DNA from: Leminorella grimontii ATCC 33999 = DSM 5078
Lineage (GTDB): Bacteria; Pseudomonadota; Gammaproteobacteria; Enterobacterales; Enterobacteriaceae
NCBI RefSeq assembly: GCF_000439085.1
Contig: NZ_AUUA01000005.1
Span: forward strand, 124,001 to 188,000
Reading direction: 5' to 3'
Length of the DNA stretch: 64,000 nt
Of this stretch, positions 1-12,417 are shown piece by piece. Both the position numbers and the translations under genes were made by a program. The first letter of the stretch is position 1. Each line of letters starts with the position of its first letter. A model generated the notes under the pieces. That model did no database searches and was not told the origin of the DNA. It saw only the letters and a program-made list of their open reading frames with translations.

Positions 1-1172
1 TCGTACAGATCGCGCGTTCTGGTATAGCGATGGGGTTGGAACACCATCACCAGCCGGCGCTCTTTCCAACCGGCCCGCGCGGCCTTGATGGTGACGTCCA
101 CCTCGCTGGGATGATGGCCGTAGTCATCAACCAGCATGACGTCTCCGCCCTCGCGCTCAAAGCTTCCCAAAAAGTCGAACCGACGACCGGTTCCCTGGAA
201 GTTGGCCAGTGCGCGAATAATGGCCTCGTCGTCAATGCCTTCTTCCGTCGCCGTGGCAACCGCCGCCGCCGCGTTCAGGGCGTTATGGCGACCGGGCGCG
301 TTCAGCATGACTTTCAGATCGCTGCGATCCTGACGGCAAATAGTAAAGAATCCCTGTGAGCGGACCTGCTCATAGTCCTTCACTCTGACGTCGGCGTCTT
401 CGCTAAAGCCGTAGGTGATTACCTGACGCCCAACTTCAGGGATCAGCTCACGCACAACCGGATCGTCGATACACATCACTGCGCGACCGTAAAACGGCAG
501 GTTGTGCAAGAACGTAATAAACGTCTGCTTTAAGTTTTCGAAGTCGCCCTGGTAGGTATCCATGTGGTCGGCTTCAATGTTGGTCACGATCGCTACCATC
601 GGCTGCAGGTGTAGGAAGGAAGCGTCGCTTTCATCCGCTTCTGCAATCAGGTAGCGGCTACAGCCAAGCGCAGCGTGCGTTCCCGCCGCCTTCACCAGGC
701 CCCCGTTAACGAAGGTCGGATCGAGCCCGGCCTGTGCGTAGATCCCCGTCACCATCGCCGTAGTGGTCGTTTTGCCATGCGTGCCGGCAATCGCAATGCC
801 GTGACGAAAGCGCATGATCTCCGCCAGCATCTCCGCGCGGCGAATAACCGGAATGCGGGCTTCGCGGGCGGCAACCACCTCTACGTTGTCGGCCGGGATC
901 GCCGTAGAAACGACGACGACGCTTGCGCCCTGCACGTTCTCCGGGCGGTGGTTAAAATGAATTTCAGCCCCCAGCTCGCTGAGCTGCTGCGTGACGGCGT
1001 TCGGCGCCAGATCGGATCCGCTGATGTGATATCCTTCGTTGGCCAGCACCTCTGCAATCCCGCCCATGCCCGCGCCGCCGATGCCGACAAAGTGGATATG
1101 TCGGACGCGATGCATCTCGGGCACCATGGTGCGAAGCTTTGTCAGTCGCTGTCTGTCTACACACTCGTTCAC
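1..1172 (-). CDS. murC: UDP-N-acetylmuramate--L-alanine ligase, 3' end outside window
   Basis: MurC adds L-alanine to UDP-MurNAc in the cytoplasm, the first amino-acid step of the peptidoglycan stem peptide. About 390 N-terminal residues are visible; the C-terminus lies beyond base 1. A GIGGAG nucleotide-binding motif is at about residue 30, the Mur ligase P-loop GTHGKTTTT lies near base 770, and [13 protein letters not shown] lies near base 110. No ATG fits the N-terminus. The best start is GTG at 1172, giving [14 protein letters not shown] before the conserved MVPEM, a few residues longer than E. coli MurC. It lies 52 bases downstream of murG in the dcw operon. The start is less sure than the identity. 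Confidence 0.95.
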   Translation of the reverse strand, partial: MNECVDRQRLTKLRTMVPEMHRVRHIHFVGIGGAGMGGIAEVLANEGYHISGSDLAPNAVTQQLSELGAEIHFNHRPENVQGASVVVVSTAIPADNVEVVAAREARIPVIRRAEMLAEIMRFRHGIAIAGTHGKTTTTAMVTGIYAQAGLDPTFVNGGLVKAAGTHAALGCSRYLIAEADESDASFLHLQPMVAIVTNIEADHMDTYQGDFENLKQTFITFLHNLPFYGRAVMCIDDPVVRELIPEVGRQVITYGFSEDADVRVKDYEQVRSQGFFTICRQDRSDLKVMLNAPGRHNALNAAAAVATATEEGIDDEAIIRALANFQGTGRRFDFLGSFEREGGDVMLVDDYGHHPSEVDVTIKAARAGWKERRLVMVFQPHRYTRTRDLY

Positions 1173-1224
1173 TGTATTCTTTTTACTCTCGTTAAACCGC
1201 GGGTTCTGCCCGCTAAAATCTCAT

Positions 1225-2283
1225 TTATTTAGCGACGCTTTTAACCACGTCGGCCACCCTCTTGGTGGCATCGGGGATCGCCGTTGTTTTCGCCTGCATC
1301 GCCATCGCCAAAAGGCCGGAACGATTAAGATCTTCCAGCGCGGCCGTCAGCGTTTCGACGTTAAACTGAGGCTGTTCAATAATCTTCGCTGCGCCGGCTT
1401 TCTCCAACGGCAGCGCGTTCCAGTACTGCTGGCGGTCTTTGTGCATAAAGGGCACGAAGATAGCCGGCAAGCCCGCCGCCGCAATTTCGCTAACGGTCAG
1501 CGCGCCGGAACGGCAAACGACGACATCAGCCCACGCATAGGCGTTAGCCATGTCGTCAATAAATTCCGTCACTTTATGGTGGGCCATCCCACGCTGTTCA
1601 TAATCCTTTTGCACGCTTTCCTGCGCGCCTTTACCCACCTGGTGCCAAATAACCACCCGATCGCCCAGCCGTTCAGCCGCCTGGGGAACCGTTTGGTTCA
1701 ACACTCTGGCGCCCTGACTTCCGCCGACGACCAAAACGCGGATCGGCCCGCTACGCTCGGACAGGCGAACTTCCGGCGCGGGCAGATCCAAAACGTCGGT
1801 ACGAACCGGGTTCCCTACCACTTGGGCATTGGGGAACGCACCGGGAAACGCCTGCAGCACGCGGGTCGCGATTTTAGCCAGCCAGCGGTTAGTCAGGCCG
1901 GCAATGCCGTTTTGCTCATGCAGCACGACGGGGATGCCGCAGCGCCACGCCGCCAGCCCGCCGGGGCCGGAAACGTAGCCGCCCATGCCGAGCACGACGT
2001 CGGGCTGATAGCTGCGCATGATGGCTTTGGCCTGACGCACGGCGCGAAAAATGCGAAACGGTGCGCATAATAGCGCAATTACGCCCTTACCGCGAAGGCC
2101 TGAGATCGTAATGAAGTCAATATCGATTCCGTGCTTAGGCACCAAATCCGCTTCCATTCTGTCCGCCGTACCCAACCAGCGAACCTCCCAGCCCTGCGCC
2201 ATCAGGTCATGAGCGACGGCCAGCCCGGGGAATACGTGCCCGCCAGTGCCTCCCGCCATAACCATTAAACGCTTCTGCTTCAT
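1225..2283 (-). CDS. murG: UDP-GlcNAc:lipid I N-acetylglucosaminyltransferase
   Basis: MurG converts lipid I to lipid II on the inner face of the cytoplasmic membrane. The 352 residues match the family length. The GT-B signature [11 protein letters not shown] starts at residue 11. The C-terminal UDP-GlcNAc half carries [10 protein letters not shown] and [14 protein letters not shown]. The ATG overlaps the ftsW stop (ATGA), which suggests translational coupling to ftsW. Confidence 0.98.
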   Translation of the reverse strand: MKQKRLMVMAGGTGGHVFPGLAVAHDLMAQGWEVRWLGTADRMEADLVPKHGIDIDFITISGLRGKGVIALLCAPFRIFRAVRQAKAIMRSYQPDVVLGMGGYVSGPGGLAAWRCGIPVVLHEQNGIAGLTNRWLAKIATRVLQAFPGAFPNAQVVGNPVRTDVLDLPAPEVRLSERSGPIRVLVVGGSQGARVLNQTVPQAAERLGDRVVIWHQVGKGAQESVQKDYEQRGMAHHKVTEFIDDMANAYAWADVVVCRSGALTVSEIAAAGLPAIFVPFMHKDRQQYWNALPLEKAGAAKIIEQPQFNVETLTAALEDLNRSGLLAMAMQAKTTAIPDATKRVADVVKSVAK

Positions 2284-3488
2284 CGTGAACCCCTTACGTG
2301 CGCCTGACAGTTGGCCAAGCGCGTCTCATAATCTATCCGCAGCAGCAGCACCAGCGCGGTCGACATGACCAGAAGGCTTGAACCACCGTAGCTAATTAGC
2401 GGCAGAGTAAGCCCCTTAGTCGGCAGAATTCCCGCCGCGGCGCCGACGTTAACCAGCGTTTGAAAGCTAAACCACAGTCCGATTTCACAGGCTAAAAATC
2501 CGGCAAAGCGCTGGTTGGCTTCCAGAGCGCGTCGGCCAATCTGCATGGCCCTAAAAGCGACGAAGAATACCATTAAGAGCACTAAAACCACACCAAAATA
2601 GCCCAATTCTTCACCGATAATGGCAAAAATAAAGTCGGTATGCGCTTCGGGCAGATACTCCAGCTTCTGAATCGAATTGCCTAGCCCCTGCCCCCAGATA
2701 TCTCCACGGCCAAACGCCATCAGGGATTGCGTCAGCTGATAGCCTGCGCCAAACGGGTCGTCCCACGGTTTCCAGAACGACGCGACGCGCTTCATTCGGT
2801 AAGGTTCAGTAATAATCAACAGAGTGACCGCGAATATGCCGGTGCCGATAATCGCCAAAAATTGCCACAGCTTCGCCCCGGCTAAAAACAGCACGCCCAG
2901 CGTGGTGACAAACAGCACGACTACCGTTCCCAGGTCAGGCTGAGCCAGAAGCAGAACGGCCAGCACCACCATCACGCCCATCGGTTTGCAGAAGCCCCAA
3001 AAGTTATTTCGAACCTCGTCAACCTTGCGCACCAGATAGCTGGCCAGATAGAAAAACAGCGCCAGCTTCGACAGCTCCGCCGGCTGAATTCTTATCGGAC
3101 CAAGCGCAATCCAGCGCGACGCACCGTTTACCGAGCTGCCGACAACCAGCACGAGCAGCAGCATGACGATCGCAACCATCAAAATAATCGGACTGTATTT
3201 TTGCCAAAACGACAGAGGAATACGAATAGAAACCAGCGCAGCGGCAAATGCTAGCCCAATATAAATCGCATCGCGCTTGGCGAACAAAAACGGGTCTTCC
3301 GTATAGCGCTGCGCAATGGGCATCGACGCTGAGGTCACCATCACAAAACCGATAATCGCTAAACCGAACGTCAGCCACAGCAGCGTACGATCGTACATGA
3401 CGTCGTAGTCCGATGCGCCGTTTTGGCGGCTGCCGCTTACCCACTGGGTAAAGCGCGCCAGCGGCTGGTTAAGGTTTAGCAGACTCAT
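2280..3488 (-). CDS. ftsW: SEDS peptidoglycan glycosyltransferase of the divisome
   Basis: FtsW polymerises septal glycan together with FtsI. It is a 402-residue polytopic membrane protein with about ten hydrophobic segments, the conserved [15 protein letters not shown] loop and the C-terminal [13 protein letters not shown] motif typical of SEDS proteins. It directly abuts murD (stop at 3489) and overlaps murG by four bases, so it is one cistron of the dcw transcript. Confidence 0.97.
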   Translation of the reverse strand: MSLLNLNQPLARFTQWVSGSRQNGASDYDVMYDRTLLWLTFGLAIIGFVMVTSASMPIAQRYTEDPFLFAKRDAIYIGLAFAAALVSIRIPLSFWQKYSPIILMVAIVMLLLVLVVGSSVNGASRWIALGPIRIQPAELSKLALFFYLASYLVRKVDEVRNNFWGFCKPMGVMVVLAVLLLAQPDLGTVVVLFVTTLGVLFLAGAKLWQFLAIIGTGIFAVTLLIITEPYRMKRVASFWKPWDDPFGAGYQLTQSLMAFGRGDIWGQGLGNSIQKLEYLPEAHTDFIFAIIGEELGYFGVVLVLLMVFFVAFRAMQIGRRALEANQRFAGFLACEIGLWFSFQTLVNVGAAAGILPTKGLTLPLISYGGSSLLVMSTALVLLLRIDYETRLANCQAHVRGSR

Positions 3489-4808
3489 TTAGCCTAACTC
3501 CTGAGCCAACCGGGCGAATTCGTGCCCCCGCTGCTCGTAATTCTTAAACTGGTCCAAACTGGCGCAGGCGGGCGACAGTAGCACCGTATCGCCGCGCTTC
3601 ACGCGACCGGCAACCTTCGCCATCGCTTCCGCCATCGTTTCCGTCATTTCGGCGATCTCCGGACGCAGGTTAAACAGCGCCTCGCGGTCCCTGCCGAAGC
3701 AGTAAATCCGCACGTTATCGCCCATCAGGTGCGCGCGCAGGGACGAGAAATCGGCCGATTTGCCGTCTCCCCCCAAAAGCAGGTGCAGCACACCGTCAAC
3801 GTGAATGCCGTTGAGCGCCGCCTCGGTGCTGCCGACGTTAGTCGCCTTGGAATCGTTAATCCAACGCACGCCGTCGTTCTCCCAAACCAGCTGGAAGCGG
3901 TGCTCCAGCCCGCGAAACTCGGTTATCGCCTGAAGGCTGGACGCACGAGGCAGAGAAACCGCATCAGCCAGCGCCAGCGCGGCTAAGGCGTTAAGATAAT
4001 TATGCTGGCCAACGACGTTCATTTCTGCCGTATTCAGCACCTTTTCACCGCGAACACGCAGCCAGATTTCTCCCTGCTGGCGGCTAAGGTGATAGTCGCC
4101 GATATCCGCGCCAAAGCTGACGCAGCGCTCGTCCGCGCCGTGCAGCGGCATAGTCAGGGCATCGTCGGCATTAACGACGCAGACTTTAGCGCCGTTGTAG
4201 ATGCGAAGCTTAGCGTCGCGATACTGGCTCATGCCATGCGGATAGCGGTCCATATGGTCTTCGGTGACGTTGAGGATCGTTGCCGCCGCAGCCTGCAGGC
4301 TAAAGGTGGTCTCCAACTGGAAGCTGGACAGCTCCAGCACATACAGCTGACATTCGTCATTCAGCAGCGAAAGGGCAACCTGCCCTAAATTACCGCCTAC
4401 GCCGACGTGCAAACCGGCCGCCTTTGCCATGTCGCCAACCAGCGTGGTCACCGTACTTTTACCGTTTGAACCGGTAATCGCGACGATCGGCGCCTGCGCT
4501 TCACGGCAGAACAGCTCAATATCGCCAACGATTTCAATGCCGGCCTCGGCCGCTTCTTTCAAAACCGGCGTCGCCAGCGCGATGCCGGGGCTGACGACCA
4601 GCAGGTCCGCCCCCAGGATCCAATCGCGGTTAAGGCTGCCCGCGTGGCATTCAACGCCTTCGGGAAGCTTGTCCATTCCCGGCGGCGTCGCTCGGGTGTC
4701 CACTACGCGAGGCATTACGCCGCGCGCCGTAAAATAATCGACACAGGATAAACCCGTGAGGCCTAATCCGATGATAACAACCTGCTTACCCTGATAGTCG
4801 ATTGCCAT
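3489..4808 (-). CDS. murD: UDP-N-acetylmuramoylalanine--D-glutamate ligase
   Basis: MurD adds D-glutamate to UDP-MurNAc-L-Ala. It has 439 residues, standard for the family. An N-terminal Rossmann motif ([11 protein letters not shown]) comes first, then the ATP loop [15 protein letters not shown] near residue 113 and the ligase motif NDSKATN near residue 317. It begins two bases after the mraY stop codon and ends adjacent to the ftsW start, so translation is probably coupled along the cluster. Confidence 0.98.
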   Translation of the reverse strand: MAIDYQGKQVVIIGLGLTGLSCVDYFTARGVMPRVVDTRATPPGMDKLPEGVECHAGSLNRDWILGADLLVVSPGIALATPVLKEAAEAGIEIVGDIELFCREAQAPIVAITGSNGKSTVTTLVGDMAKAAGLHVGVGGNLGQVALSLLNDECQLYVLELSSFQLETTFSLQAAAATILNVTEDHMDRYPHGMSQYRDAKLRIYNGAKVCVVNADDALTMPLHGADERCVSFGADIGDYHLSRQQGEIWLRVRGEKVLNTAEMNVVGQHNYLNALAALALADAVSLPRASSLQAITEFRGLEHRFQLVWENDGVRWINDSKATNVGSTEAALNGIHVDGVLHLLLGGDGKSADFSSLRAHLMGDNVRIYCFGRDREALFNLRPEIAEMTETMAEAMAKVAGRVKRGDTVLLSPACASLDQFKNYEQRGHEFARLAQELG

Positions 4809-4810
4809 AA

Positions 4811-5893
4811 TTAACGCACCTTAAGCGTGGCTAAGCCAATGAGCACCAGCATTAATGAAATGATCCAAAAGCGCACGATAACGCGCGGTTCCGGCCAGCC
4901 CTTGAGCTCATAGTGGTGGTGAATCGGCGCCATGCGGAAAATGCGCTGACCGCGCAGCTTAAACGAGCCGACCTGCAAAATAACCGACAGGGTCTCCACC
5001 ACGAACACGCCGCCCATAATGACCAGCAGGAACTCCTGACGCAGCAGTACGGCCAAAATACCCAGCGCGCCGCCGAGCGCCAAGGAGCCCACGTCGCCCA
5101 TAAACACCTGCGCCGGGTAGGTGTTAAACCACAAAAAGCCTAAACCTGCGCCGACGATGGCGGTACAGAAAATCACAAGCTCCCCGGCGTGGCGAATGTA
5201 GGGAATGTGCAAATAGGCGGCAAAATTGACGTTGCCCGTGGCCCACGCCACCAGCCCGAAGCCTGCAGCGACAAACACCGTCGGCATAATCGCCAGCCCG
5301 TCCAGGCCGTCCGTTAGGTTGACGGCGTTGCTGGTGCCGACGATAACAAAGTAGGCCAGCAGAATATAAAAGGCCCCCAGCTGCGGCATAACGTCCTTAA
5401 AGAACGGAACGACCAGCTGAGTCGCCGCGGTGTCTTTACCCGATGCGTACATCACAAACGCCACGATAAGCGCGATCACCGACTGCCAGAAATATTTCCA
5501 GCGGGCAATCAGCCCCTTGGTGTCTTTACGCACCACCTTGCGATAGTCGTCAACAAAGCCTACGGCGCCGTAGCCCAACAGCACGAACAGCGCGCACCAG
5601 ATGTACGGGTTGCTCAAGTTGGCCCACAGCAGCACGGACACGGTTATAGAAGCCAGGATCATGATGCCGCCCATGGTGGGCGTGCCGCGCTTGCTGAAGT
5701 GCGACTCTGGACCATCGTTACGCACGACCTGCCCTATTTGCAGCTTTTGCAAATAGGCAATCAGGCGCGGCCCCATCCATAAGGAGAGAAACAGAGCGGT
5801 CAGCAGGCTGACGATGGCGCGAAACGTCAAATAAGAAAAGACGTTGAAGCCTGAATAAAGGGAAGCCAAAAGATCGGCCAGCCATACTAACAT
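4811..5893 (-). CDS. mraY: phospho-N-acetylmuramoyl-pentapeptide transferase
   Basis: MraY transfers phospho-MurNAc-pentapeptide to undecaprenyl phosphate to make lipid I. It is a polytopic inner-membrane enzyme of 360 residues, the same length as in E. coli. Family motifs visible are GTPTMGG, the catalytic aspartates in [35 protein letters not shown] and the histidine-rich [13 protein letters not shown] loop. Its start overlaps the murF stop by seven bases. Confidence 0.98.
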   Translation of the reverse strand: MLVWLADLLASLYSGFNVFSYLTFRAIVSLLTALFLSLWMGPRLIAYLQKLQIGQVVRNDGPESHFSKRGTPTMGGIMILASITVSVLLWANLSNPYIWCALFVLLGYGAVGFVDDYRKVVRKDTKGLIARWKYFWQSVIALIVAFVMYASGKDTAATQLVVPFFKDVMPQLGAFYILLAYFVIVGTSNAVNLTDGLDGLAIMPTVFVAAGFGLVAWATGNVNFAAYLHIPYIRHAGELVIFCTAIVGAGLGFLWFNTYPAQVFMGDVGSLALGGALGILAVLLRQEFLLVIMGGVFVVETLSVILQVGSFKLRGQRIFRMAPIHHHYELKGWPEPRVIVRFWIISLMLVLIGLATLKVR

Positions 5894-7263
5894 TGAACTG
5901 TCTCCTGTACTCGATGCACGACCTGCTCCATTGCGGAGCTGCGTGAACCCTTAACTAAAATCGTGATAACTGCGTGCTCAGACAACAACTGCTTCAAACG
6001 TTCGGCAACCGCTTCTTTATCATGAAAGTGTTCACCACGCCCGCTGGCCGTACTTATCGTTTCGCTTAACGCGCCAACGCTCAGCACCTTGTCAACGCCG
6101 GCAAGGCGGGCAGCCTCACCGACCTGACGATGGCAATCCACCGCGTCGTCGCCTAATTCGCCCATATCGCCCACTACCATAACCCGGTAGCCGGGCATCG
6201 CCGCCAGCGTATGCGCCGCGGCCGTCATCGATCCCACGTTGGCGTTATAGCTGTCGTCCAGCAGCAGCTTGCCTTCACCCAAAGGAATGGGAAACAGCCT
6301 GCCGGGCACCGCGCCAAGGGTTGCCAGCCCCGCCCTCACCGCGTCCAACGTTGCCCCGACGGACAGCGCCAGCGCGGCAGCGGCGAGCGCATTCGCTACG
6401 TTGTGCGGCCCCGGCAGAGGCAGAGTTACCGCAACGTTGCCCAAAGGCGTATGCATTAAAAACTGCGAGCCCAGTGGGTTAGCGACGACGTTTGTTGCAT
6501 AAAAATCGATGCCTTCGGTTTGCTTTGCCGAAAACAGCCACACGCGCTTATCCGCTAATGCGTTTTGCCAACCTTTTAGGTCGTTGCTGTCCGCATTGAC
6601 GATGGCGACGCCTTCAGGAGGCAGCCCGCCAAAAATTTCGCCCTTGGCCTTCGCCACGCCCGCCAGGGAACCAAATCCCTCGAGGTGAGCGGCGGCCAGG
6701 TTATTTACCAGCGCCGTTTCGGGCTGCGCCAGATTGACGGTATAGGCGATTTCGCCCGCGTGGTTCGCGCCCAGCTCAATCACCGCAAAGCGATGAGACT
6801 TCGTCAGGCGCAGGAGCGTCAGCGGCGCGCCGATGTCGTTATTTAAGTTCCCTGCCGTATAGAGCACTTCGCCGCACTGCTGCAAAATCGCCGCACTCAT
6901 CTCTTTCACGCTGGTTTTCCCCGAAGAACCGGTCAGCGCCACCACTCTGGCAGGCACCTGCTGCCTGACCCAAGCGCCTAAACGCCCCAGCGCAATGCGG
7001 GTGTCCTGTACCACTATCTGGGCCACGTCCAGCGGTAAATGGCGGTCAACCACCAGCGCCGCCGCGCCGCCCTTTATCGCCTCAGCGGCAAAATCATGCG
7101 CGTCAAAACGCTCGCCTTTGAGCGCAATGAACAGGCAACCGTCTTCAACCTTTCTCGTATCGGTCGTTACCGCCGTAAACTGGCGGCCGATAATGTCCTG
7201 CGTCCCGGCAATCAGCCTGCCGTCAACGGCCTGGGCCAGCTGAGTCAGCGTTGCGGGGATCAT
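5887..7263 (-). CDS. murF: UDP-MurNAc-tripeptide--D-Ala-D-Ala ligase
   Basis: MurF adds the D-Ala-D-Ala dipeptide and completes the UDP-MurNAc-pentapeptide. It has 458 residues. The ATP loop [11 protein letters not shown] lies near residue 108 and the Mur ligase motif [11 protein letters not shown] near residue 330. The ATG overlaps the murE stop (ATGA) and the 3' end overlaps mraY, so it sits in the middle of the coupled dcw operon. Confidence 0.97.
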   Translation of the reverse strand: MIPATLTQLAQAVDGRLIAGTQDIIGRQFTAVTTDTRKVEDGCLFIALKGERFDAHDFAAEAIKGGAAALVVDRHLPLDVAQIVVQDTRIALGRLGAWVRQQVPARVVALTGSSGKTSVKEMSAAILQQCGEVLYTAGNLNNDIGAPLTLLRLTKSHRFAVIELGANHAGEIAYTVNLAQPETALVNNLAAAHLEGFGSLAGVAKAKGEIFGGLPPEGVAIVNADSNDLKGWQNALADKRVWLFSAKQTEGIDFYATNVVANPLGSQFLMHTPLGNVAVTLPLPGPHNVANALAAAALALSVGATLDAVRAGLATLGAVPGRLFPIPLGEGKLLLDDSYNANVGSMTAAAHTLAAMPGYRVMVVGDMGELGDDAVDCHRQVGEAARLAGVDKVLSVGALSETISTASGRGEHFHDKEAVAERLKQLLSEHAVITILVKGSRSSAMEQVVHRVQETVQC

Positions 7264-8759
7264 GCCAAAACTCCTTTTGCCATGCCCAACAGGCTGGCGA
7301 CGGTCTCGCGGTCGGAATAGTCGAGGCGGCGAGAGCCGATAATCTGATAGTCTTCGTGGCCTTTACCGGCGATCAGCACGACGTCATCCGCACCGGCCTG
7401 CATGATAGTGCTGGCTACCGCTTCGGCGCGGCCTGAAATGGCCTGAGCGCGACCGGCGTCGACAAACCCGGTTAAGATATCGGCCACGATAGCCTGCGGC
7501 TCTTCGCTGCGCGGGTTGTCGTCGGTCACGACTACGCGGTCGGCCAGCCGTTCGGCGACGCCGCCCATCAGCGGGCGCTTGCCTCGGTCGCGATCGCCGC
7601 CGCAGCCGAATACGCACCAAAGCTGGCCCTTACAGTGCAGGCGAGCGGCCTCAAGGGCTTTTTCCAGCGCGTCCGGCGTGTGGGCATAGTCAACCACTAC
7701 CGTTGGGCGGCCCGGTGCGCTAAAGACTTCCATACGACCACAAACCGGCTGCAGCTTCGAAGACGCTTCAACCAGTTCGGAAAGTTCATATCCCAGCGAC
7801 AGCATGACGCCAAAAGCGACCAGCAGGTTGCTGACGTTAAACGCCCCCATCAGGCGGCTTTCCAATACGCCGGTTCCCCAGCTTGAATCAAACGCTACCG
7901 TCGCGCCGTTATCGTGATAGCTGACGCTGGTGGCTTTCAGCCAGCGCCCGTTCCAGCCTTCCGGCAGGTTATCTTCCATCGTAACGGCGACGGCGTTCGG
8001 GATCTCAACGATGCGGCGATGCCCTACCGGGTCATCAACGTTAATCACCGCTTGGCCAACCTGATGTTCGGTAAACAGCCGCCACTTGGCCGCTTCGTAC
8101 TCTTCCATGCTGCCGTGGTAGTCCAGATGGTCGCGGCTCAGGTTGGTAAACGCGGCGGCGGCAAAGCGCAGCGCCGCTACGCGGGCCTGTACCAGGCCGT
8201 GGGAAGAGACTTCCATTGCAGTAAAGGTCGCCTTAGCGCTCGCCAGTTCGTCAAGTTCGCGCTGTATGTCTACCGCAGAGCCGGTCGTATTTTCGCTGGG
8301 GATAACCTGCCCCAGCAGGCCGTTGCCGACGGTGCCCATGACCGCGCTGCGCTCGCCCAGAAGCTGCCCCCACTGGGCCAACAGCTGGGTCGTCGTGGTT
8401 TTGCCGTTAGTGCCGGTTACGCCAACCAGCCGCATGCGGGCGGAAGGTTCGTCGTAAAAACGCCCAGCGATTTTAGACAGCTGCTGGTTAAGCCCCTGTA
8501 GGTATACGACGGGAATGCCGTGAGAAAGAACGACGCTGCCGTTTTCCGCTTCGCCTTCCGCTTCGGCAAGCACTGCCGAAACGCCCTGCGCGATCGCTTG
8601 GGCGATATAGCGTCGGCCGTCGGTCTGATGACCTTTTACCGCCAGAAACAGATCGCCTGCAGCCGCCTGACGGCTGTCGAGCGTCATTTCTTTTAAGCGG
8701 CACTCTGGGACGTCAATACGCCACGGAGCAAGCAGATCTTTCAAACTAAGACTCTCCAC
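7260..8759 (-). CDS. murE: UDP-MurNAc-Ala-Glu--meso-diaminopimelate ligase
   Basis: MurE adds the third stem-peptide residue. The DNPR motif ([10 protein letters not shown], near residue 415) is the known marker for meso-diaminopimelate rather than lysine. The P-loop is [12 protein letters not shown] and the substrate loop is ENTTGSAVD. It has 499 residues. Translation begins at GTG at 8759, giving [13 protein letters not shown], which aligns with the E. coli start. It overlaps the ftsI 3' end by 14 bases. Confidence 0.97.
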   Translation of the reverse strand: MESLSLKDLLAPWRIDVPECRLKEMTLDSRQAAAGDLFLAVKGHQTDGRRYIAQAIAQGVSAVLAEAEGEAENGSVVLSHGIPVVYLQGLNQQLSKIAGRFYDEPSARMRLVGVTGTNGKTTTTQLLAQWGQLLGERSAVMGTVGNGLLGQVIPSENTTGSAVDIQRELDELASAKATFTAMEVSSHGLVQARVAALRFAAAAFTNLSRDHLDYHGSMEEYEAAKWRLFTEHQVGQAVINVDDPVGHRRIVEIPNAVAVTMEDNLPEGWNGRWLKATSVSYHDNGATVAFDSSWGTGVLESRLMGAFNVSNLLVAFGVMLSLGYELSELVEASSKLQPVCGRMEVFSAPGRPTVVVDYAHTPDALEKALEAARLHCKGQLWCVFGCGGDRDRGKRPLMGGVAERLADRVVVTDDNPRSEEPQAIVADILTGFVDAGRAQAISGRAEAVASTIMQAGADDVVLIAGKGHEDYQIIGSRRLDYSDRETVASLLGMAKGVLA

Positions 8760-10518
8760 CGGCAGCTCCTTTCTGATTTATCACAAGTTGGGTCTTTTCA
8801 TCTTCGGGCAGGGCATCGGGCTTCACGTTCATCGTTCTCAGCACGCCGCCCATAATGGCGCCGAATACCGGCGCGGAAACCGCACCGCCGTAATATTGAC
8901 CGGCTGAGGGATCGTTGATAACGACCACCAGCGCATAGCGCGGGTTGCTGGCCGGCGCGACGCCTGCAGTATAGGCGATGTATTTGTTAACATAGCCGCC
9001 GTTTGGCCCGACCTTCTTGGCCGTACCTGTCTTGATGGCGATACGATAGCCTTTTACTGCCGCCTTAGTGCCGCCGCCGCCCGGCAGCGCAACGGATTCC
9101 ATCATGTGCACTACGGTGCGCACCGTGCTTTCCGGGAACACGCGCTTACCCTGTACCGGCGGGTCTATCTTGGTAATCGACAGCGGTCGATAAATACCGC
9201 CGCTGCCAAGCGTTGCGTAGGCACGCGCTAACTGTAACGGAGTCACCATTAGCCCATACCCAAATGAAAGGGTGGCCCGCTCTATGTCGGCCCACCGTTT
9301 TCTTTCTTTATGAAATATGCCACTACTTTCTCCAACCAGCCCTAAATTGGTCGGCTGCCCCAGTCCAAAACGCGTGTAGGTGTCTACCAACGCTTCAGGA
9401 GGCATATCCAGCGCCAGGTGAGAAACCCCGACGTTGCTGGATTTTTGTAGAATACCCGTAATCGAAAGCTCGGGATAAAGGGCCACGTCCTTGATTTCGT
9501 GACCGTTTACCCGATAAGGACGAGTATTCAAAACGCTGTTTTCTTTGATGATGCCGCGATCGAGCGCCGTCAGCACTACCAGCGGCTTAACGGTAGAACC
9601 CGGTTCAAAAATGTCAGTAATCGCACGGTTACGGAAGAAGTCGGCCGGCGTACCTACGCGGTTATTGGGGTTATAGGAGGGACTGTTGACCATCGCAAGC
9701 ACTTCGCCGGTATTCACGTCCACCAGCACTGCGCTGCCGGATTCCGCCTTGTTCGTCGCGACGGCGTTGCTCAGCTCGCGATAAACCAGCGCCTGCAGGC
9801 GTTCGTCGATGCTCAGCGTCAGGTTGTGGGCCGCCTGGCTGTCTACGGAAGAAATGTCCTCAATAACGCGGCCATAGCGATCTTTGCGCACGGTGCGCTC
9901 GCCGGATTTGCCCACCAGGTTGCTTTCAAAGCTCTTTTCAATGCCCTCGGTGCCCCGATCGTCGATGTCGGTAAAGCCGACAATGTGGGCGGTGACGGAA
10001 CCGGCGGGATAGAAGCGGCGGGATTCGCGCTTAAGGTAGATGCCGGGCAGCTTAAGCTGGCGGACGTAGTCCGCCGTTTCAGAACTAACCTGACGCGCCA
10101 AATAGACAAAACGCCCCTTGGGATTGGCGTTAATGCGTTCAGACAGTTTTTCCAGCGGCATGCCGGCGACGTCGGCCAGCGCTTTCCACTTCATATCGGA
10201 AGAGACGCCGCCGCGCTCGTTCAGCTCTTTGGGGTCGGCCCAGATGGCGTTAACCGGCACGCTGACCGCCAGCGGCCGCCCTTGGCGATCGGTGATCATG
10301 CCGCGCGCTGTAGGCACTTCCTGCACGCGCAGAGAGCGCATATCGCCCTCTTTTACCAGCATCTCCGGCTCAATGACCTGTAGCCAGGCCGCGCGCGCCA
10401 TCAGACCAACCATAGCCAATAAAATGAACAGGCTGAGCAAACCAAAACGCCAGCTTACAAAGCCGGCCTCGTTTTCGGGTCGCTTGACCTTAATTTTATT
10501 GGTACGCGCTGCTTTCAT
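8746..10518 (-). CDS. ftsI: septal transpeptidase PBP3
   Basis: FtsI cross-links septal peptidoglycan, working with FtsW. It has a short cytoplasmic tail, one membrane helix near residues 25-45, a PBP dimer domain, and a transpeptidase domain with STVK (active serine), SSN and KTGTAKK. I chose the ATG at 10518 ([11 protein letters not shown], 590 residues, close to the E. coli 588). An in-frame TTG at 10533 would add five residues, and neither has a strong ribosome binding site. It lies between ftsL and murE. Confidence 0.96.
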   Translation of the reverse strand: MKAARTNKIKVKRPENEAGFVSWRFGLLSLFILLAMVGLMARAAWLQVIEPEMLVKEGDMRSLRVQEVPTARGMITDRQGRPLAVSVPVNAIWADPKELNERGGVSSDMKWKALADVAGMPLEKLSERINANPKGRFVYLARQVSSETADYVRQLKLPGIYLKRESRRFYPAGSVTAHIVGFTDIDDRGTEGIEKSFESNLVGKSGERTVRKDRYGRVIEDISSVDSQAAHNLTLSIDERLQALVYRELSNAVATNKAESGSAVLVDVNTGEVLAMVNSPSYNPNNRVGTPADFFRNRAITDIFEPGSTVKPLVVLTALDRGIIKENSVLNTRPYRVNGHEIKDVALYPELSITGILQKSSNVGVSHLALDMPPEALVDTYTRFGLGQPTNLGLVGESSGIFHKERKRWADIERATLSFGYGLMVTPLQLARAYATLGSGGIYRPLSITKIDPPVQGKRVFPESTVRTVVHMMESVALPGGGGTKAAVKGYRIAIKTGTAKKVGPNGGYVNKYIAYTAGVAPASNPRYALVVVINDPSAGQYYGGAVSAPVFGAIMGGVLRTMNVKPDALPEDEKTQLVINQKGAAGGES

Positions 10519-10583
10519 CGTATTTTTAGCCAAAGTTGTTTTTCATTCCGTTAACTTTCTAATTCGCACTCCGTGCGCGTTTT

Positions 10584-10904
10584 TTATTTCTGGATAACAA
10601 TCTGTTCCTGATCGGGCGTCACGTGCTGCATGTGCAGTTTTTCCGCAGCAAGCCGTTCAATGCGGCTGTGGTCGGCCAGAGCGTTCTCTTCCAGAATCAG
10701 ATTGCGCCACTCAATTTCTAACGAATCACGTTCTAAAATCATCTGTTCCCGCTCGGCGGTCAAAAGCCTGGTTCGGTGGCTGGACAGCACAACCGCAATG
10801 GCGGAAGCCAGAACGAGCACGGTCAGCAGCATCGGCAGCTTGGCGTGAAGCAGGAGGTCGTCCTTAACGATCGCCGCCAGACTGTGGCGCTCGTTGGGGA
10901 TCAT
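10584..10904 (-). CDS. ftsL: cell division protein, FtsQLB complex subunit
   Basis: FtsL is a bitopic division protein that pairs with FtsB and FtsQ and activates FtsWI. It has 106 residues: a short cytoplasmic N-terminus, a membrane helix near residues 23-41, then a leucine-zipper-like coiled coil with the conserved [14 protein letters not shown] and [17 protein letters not shown] blocks. It is about 15 residues shorter at the N-terminus than E. coli FtsL. Its ATG overlaps the rsmH stop (ATGA). Confidence 0.95.
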   Translation of the reverse strand: MIPNERHSLAAIVKDDLLLHAKLPMLLTVLVLASAIAVVLSSHRTRLLTAEREQMILERDSLEIEWRNLILEENALADHSRIERLAAEKLHMQHVTPDQEQIVIQK

Positions 10905-11842
10905 TCCGCCGTCCTCTGCGCAATGCGCAGTACCGAACTGCGCGCCCGCGCGTTGTCGCCGATTTCCCGCTCGGAGGGCATCATTTTGCCCAACGCTTTG
11001 AGCTTTCTACCGCCGTGCTGTCTTAGCTGTTCTTCCGTAAGCGGGATGCCGGCGGGTACTTTAGGCCCCTGGCTGTGCTGACGGATAAAACGCTTCACGA
11101 TGCGGTCTTCCAGCGAATGGAAGCTGATGACCGACAGGCGACCGCCTTCGGCCAGCGCCGTAAGGGAGCCGTCCAGCGCGCGTTCAATCTCTTCCAGCTC
11201 GCTGTTGATATAAATGCGAATCGCCTGAAAGCTGCGGGTCGCCGGATGCTTGTGCCGGTCTTTAATCGGCGTCGCGGCGGCGATAAGCTCCGCCAGCTCC
11301 CTGGTGCGCGTCAGCGGCTGTTCCCGGTTGCGCTCCACAATGGCGCGAGCGATGCGTTTAGCAAAGCGCTCTTCGCCGAACGTCTTCAATACCCAGGCGA
11401 TGTCCTCTTCTTCCGCTTTCAGCAGCCATTCCGAAGCCGACAGCCCGCGCGTAGGATCCATGCGCATGTCCAGCGGACCGTCGCGCATGAAAGAAAATCC
11501 CCTTTCGGCGTCGTCCAACTGTGGGGAAGAAACGCCGAGATCCAGCAAGACGCCGTCAATTTTGCCGGTTAATCCCAGCTCGTCAACGTAGCTGGCCAGC
11601 TCGGAGAAAGGCCCATGAACGATGGAAAAGCGGGGATCGGAAATTGAGGCCGCGGCGGCGATAGCCTGCGGGTCGCGGTCGATAGCGATAAGGCGCCCTT
11701 CCTCTCCCAGTTGGGAAAGAATGAGGCGCGAATGTCCCCCACGGCCAAACGTACCGTCAATGTAGATGCCGTTTTGCCGGACGTTCAGCGCGTTAACCGC
11801 TTCGTCCAGCAGCACAGTGGTGTGCTGAAATTCTGTCGACAT
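10901..11842 (-). CDS. rsmH: 16S rRNA (cytosine1402-N4)-methyltransferase
   Basis: RsmH (MraW) methylates C1402 of 16S rRNA using SAM. It has 313 residues, as in E. coli. The SAM-binding region [14 protein letters not shown] is near residue 31, followed by [20 protein letters not shown] and the C-terminal [14 protein letters not shown]. It lies two bases after mraZ and overlaps ftsL, the usual start of the dcw cluster. Confidence 0.97.
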   Translation of the reverse strand: MSTEFQHTTVLLDEAVNALNVRQNGIYIDGTFGRGGHSRLILSQLGEEGRLIAIDRDPQAIAAAASISDPRFSIVHGPFSELASYVDELGLTGKIDGVLLDLGVSSPQLDDAERGFSFMRDGPLDMRMDPTRGLSASEWLLKAEEEDIAWVLKTFGEERFAKRIARAIVERNREQPLTRTRELAELIAAATPIKDRHKHPATRSFQAIRIYINSELEEIERALDGSLTALAEGGRLSVISFHSLEDRIVKRFIRQHSQGPKVPAGIPLTEEQLRQHGGRKLKALGKMMPSEREIGDNARARSSVLRIAQRTAE

Positions 11843-11844
11843 AT

Positions 11845-12303
11845 CTATAGTGACAAATCCTGTAACCGTTCAGAAAGAGGAGAATCGGCAAGCTGAGCCG
11901 CTTCGATGTCTTCCTTAACCTGTTGATACCATGCTTCTTCATTCCACAGTTCAAACTTGTTGAACTGCCCAACCAGCATCACTTCCTTCGTTAAGGACGC
12001 GTGGCTGCGAAGCGTCGGAGCGATCAATAAACGCCCTGCGCTATCCATCTGGCATTCGCTTGCATGCCCCAGCAGCAGTCGTTGAACCCGGCGTTCAACC
12101 GGATTCATACTGGACAATTTGGCCAGCTTTTCTTCAATTTTTTCCCATTCGGGCAGGGGGTAAAGCAACAGGCACGGCTGATGGAGGTCAATGGTACACA
12201 CCAATTGCCCTTCACATTCATCCACTAATGAATCCCGATAGCGAGTCGGCACGGCGAGCCGGCCTTTGCTGTCGAGATTTACCGTCGTTGCTCCACGAAA
12301 CAT
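11845..12303 (-). CDS. mraZ: transcriptional regulator MraZ
   Basis: MraZ is an AbrB-fold DNA-binding protein that represses its own dcw promoter. It has 152 residues, identical in length to E. coli MraZ, with two repeats of the fold carrying the [13 protein letters not shown] and [13 protein letters not shown] signatures. The start is the ATG at 12303 ([10 protein letters not shown]), preceded by AAGGAG nine bases upstream. A longer reading from TTG at 12327 is not needed. First gene of the dcw operon here. Confidence 0.97.
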   Translation of the reverse strand: MFRGATTVNLDSKGRLAVPTRYRDSLVDECEGQLVCTIDLHQPCLLLYPLPEWEKIEEKLAKLSSMNPVERRVQRLLLGHASECQMDSAGRLLIAPTLRSHASLTKEVMLVGQFNKFELWNEEAWYQQVKEDIEAAQLADSPLSERLQDLSL

Positions 12304-12331
12304 GGGCGGGTTACTCCTTCGCGACAAGATT

Positions 12332-12356
12332 TACCACTTTACCCCACAAAATCCCA
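12332..12356 (-). promoter_or_regulatory. MraZ operator: three TGGGN repeats
   Basis: Read on the minus strand, TGGGA, TGGGG and TGGTA occur with exactly five bases between each. This is the spacing known for MraZ binding sites upstream of E. coli mraZ; the third repeat is imperfect. They lie between the promoter and the mraZ ATG, where bound MraZ would block the promoter start region. Confidence 0.88.
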
Positions 12357-12365
12357 CTTGGATAG

Positions 12366-12395
12366 AGTTTAAGGAGGGTATCAAAAGCTTGTCAA
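12366..12395 (-). promoter_or_regulatory. mraZ (dcw) promoter
   Basis: On the minus strand TTGACA (12390-12395) and TAAACT (12366-12371) are separated by 18 bases, just upstream of the MraZ repeats. This matches the arrangement of the E. coli Pmra promoter that drives the cluster through murG/murC and beyond. Confidence 0.75.
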
Positions 12396-12417
12396 GACGA
12401 AGCTAAGCCTCTTTTCA

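Noticed and set aside
1039-2070. 343-codon open frame antisense to murG
   Set aside because: It mirrors the codon pattern of murG and murC, has no recognisable domain, and would break the dcw operon.
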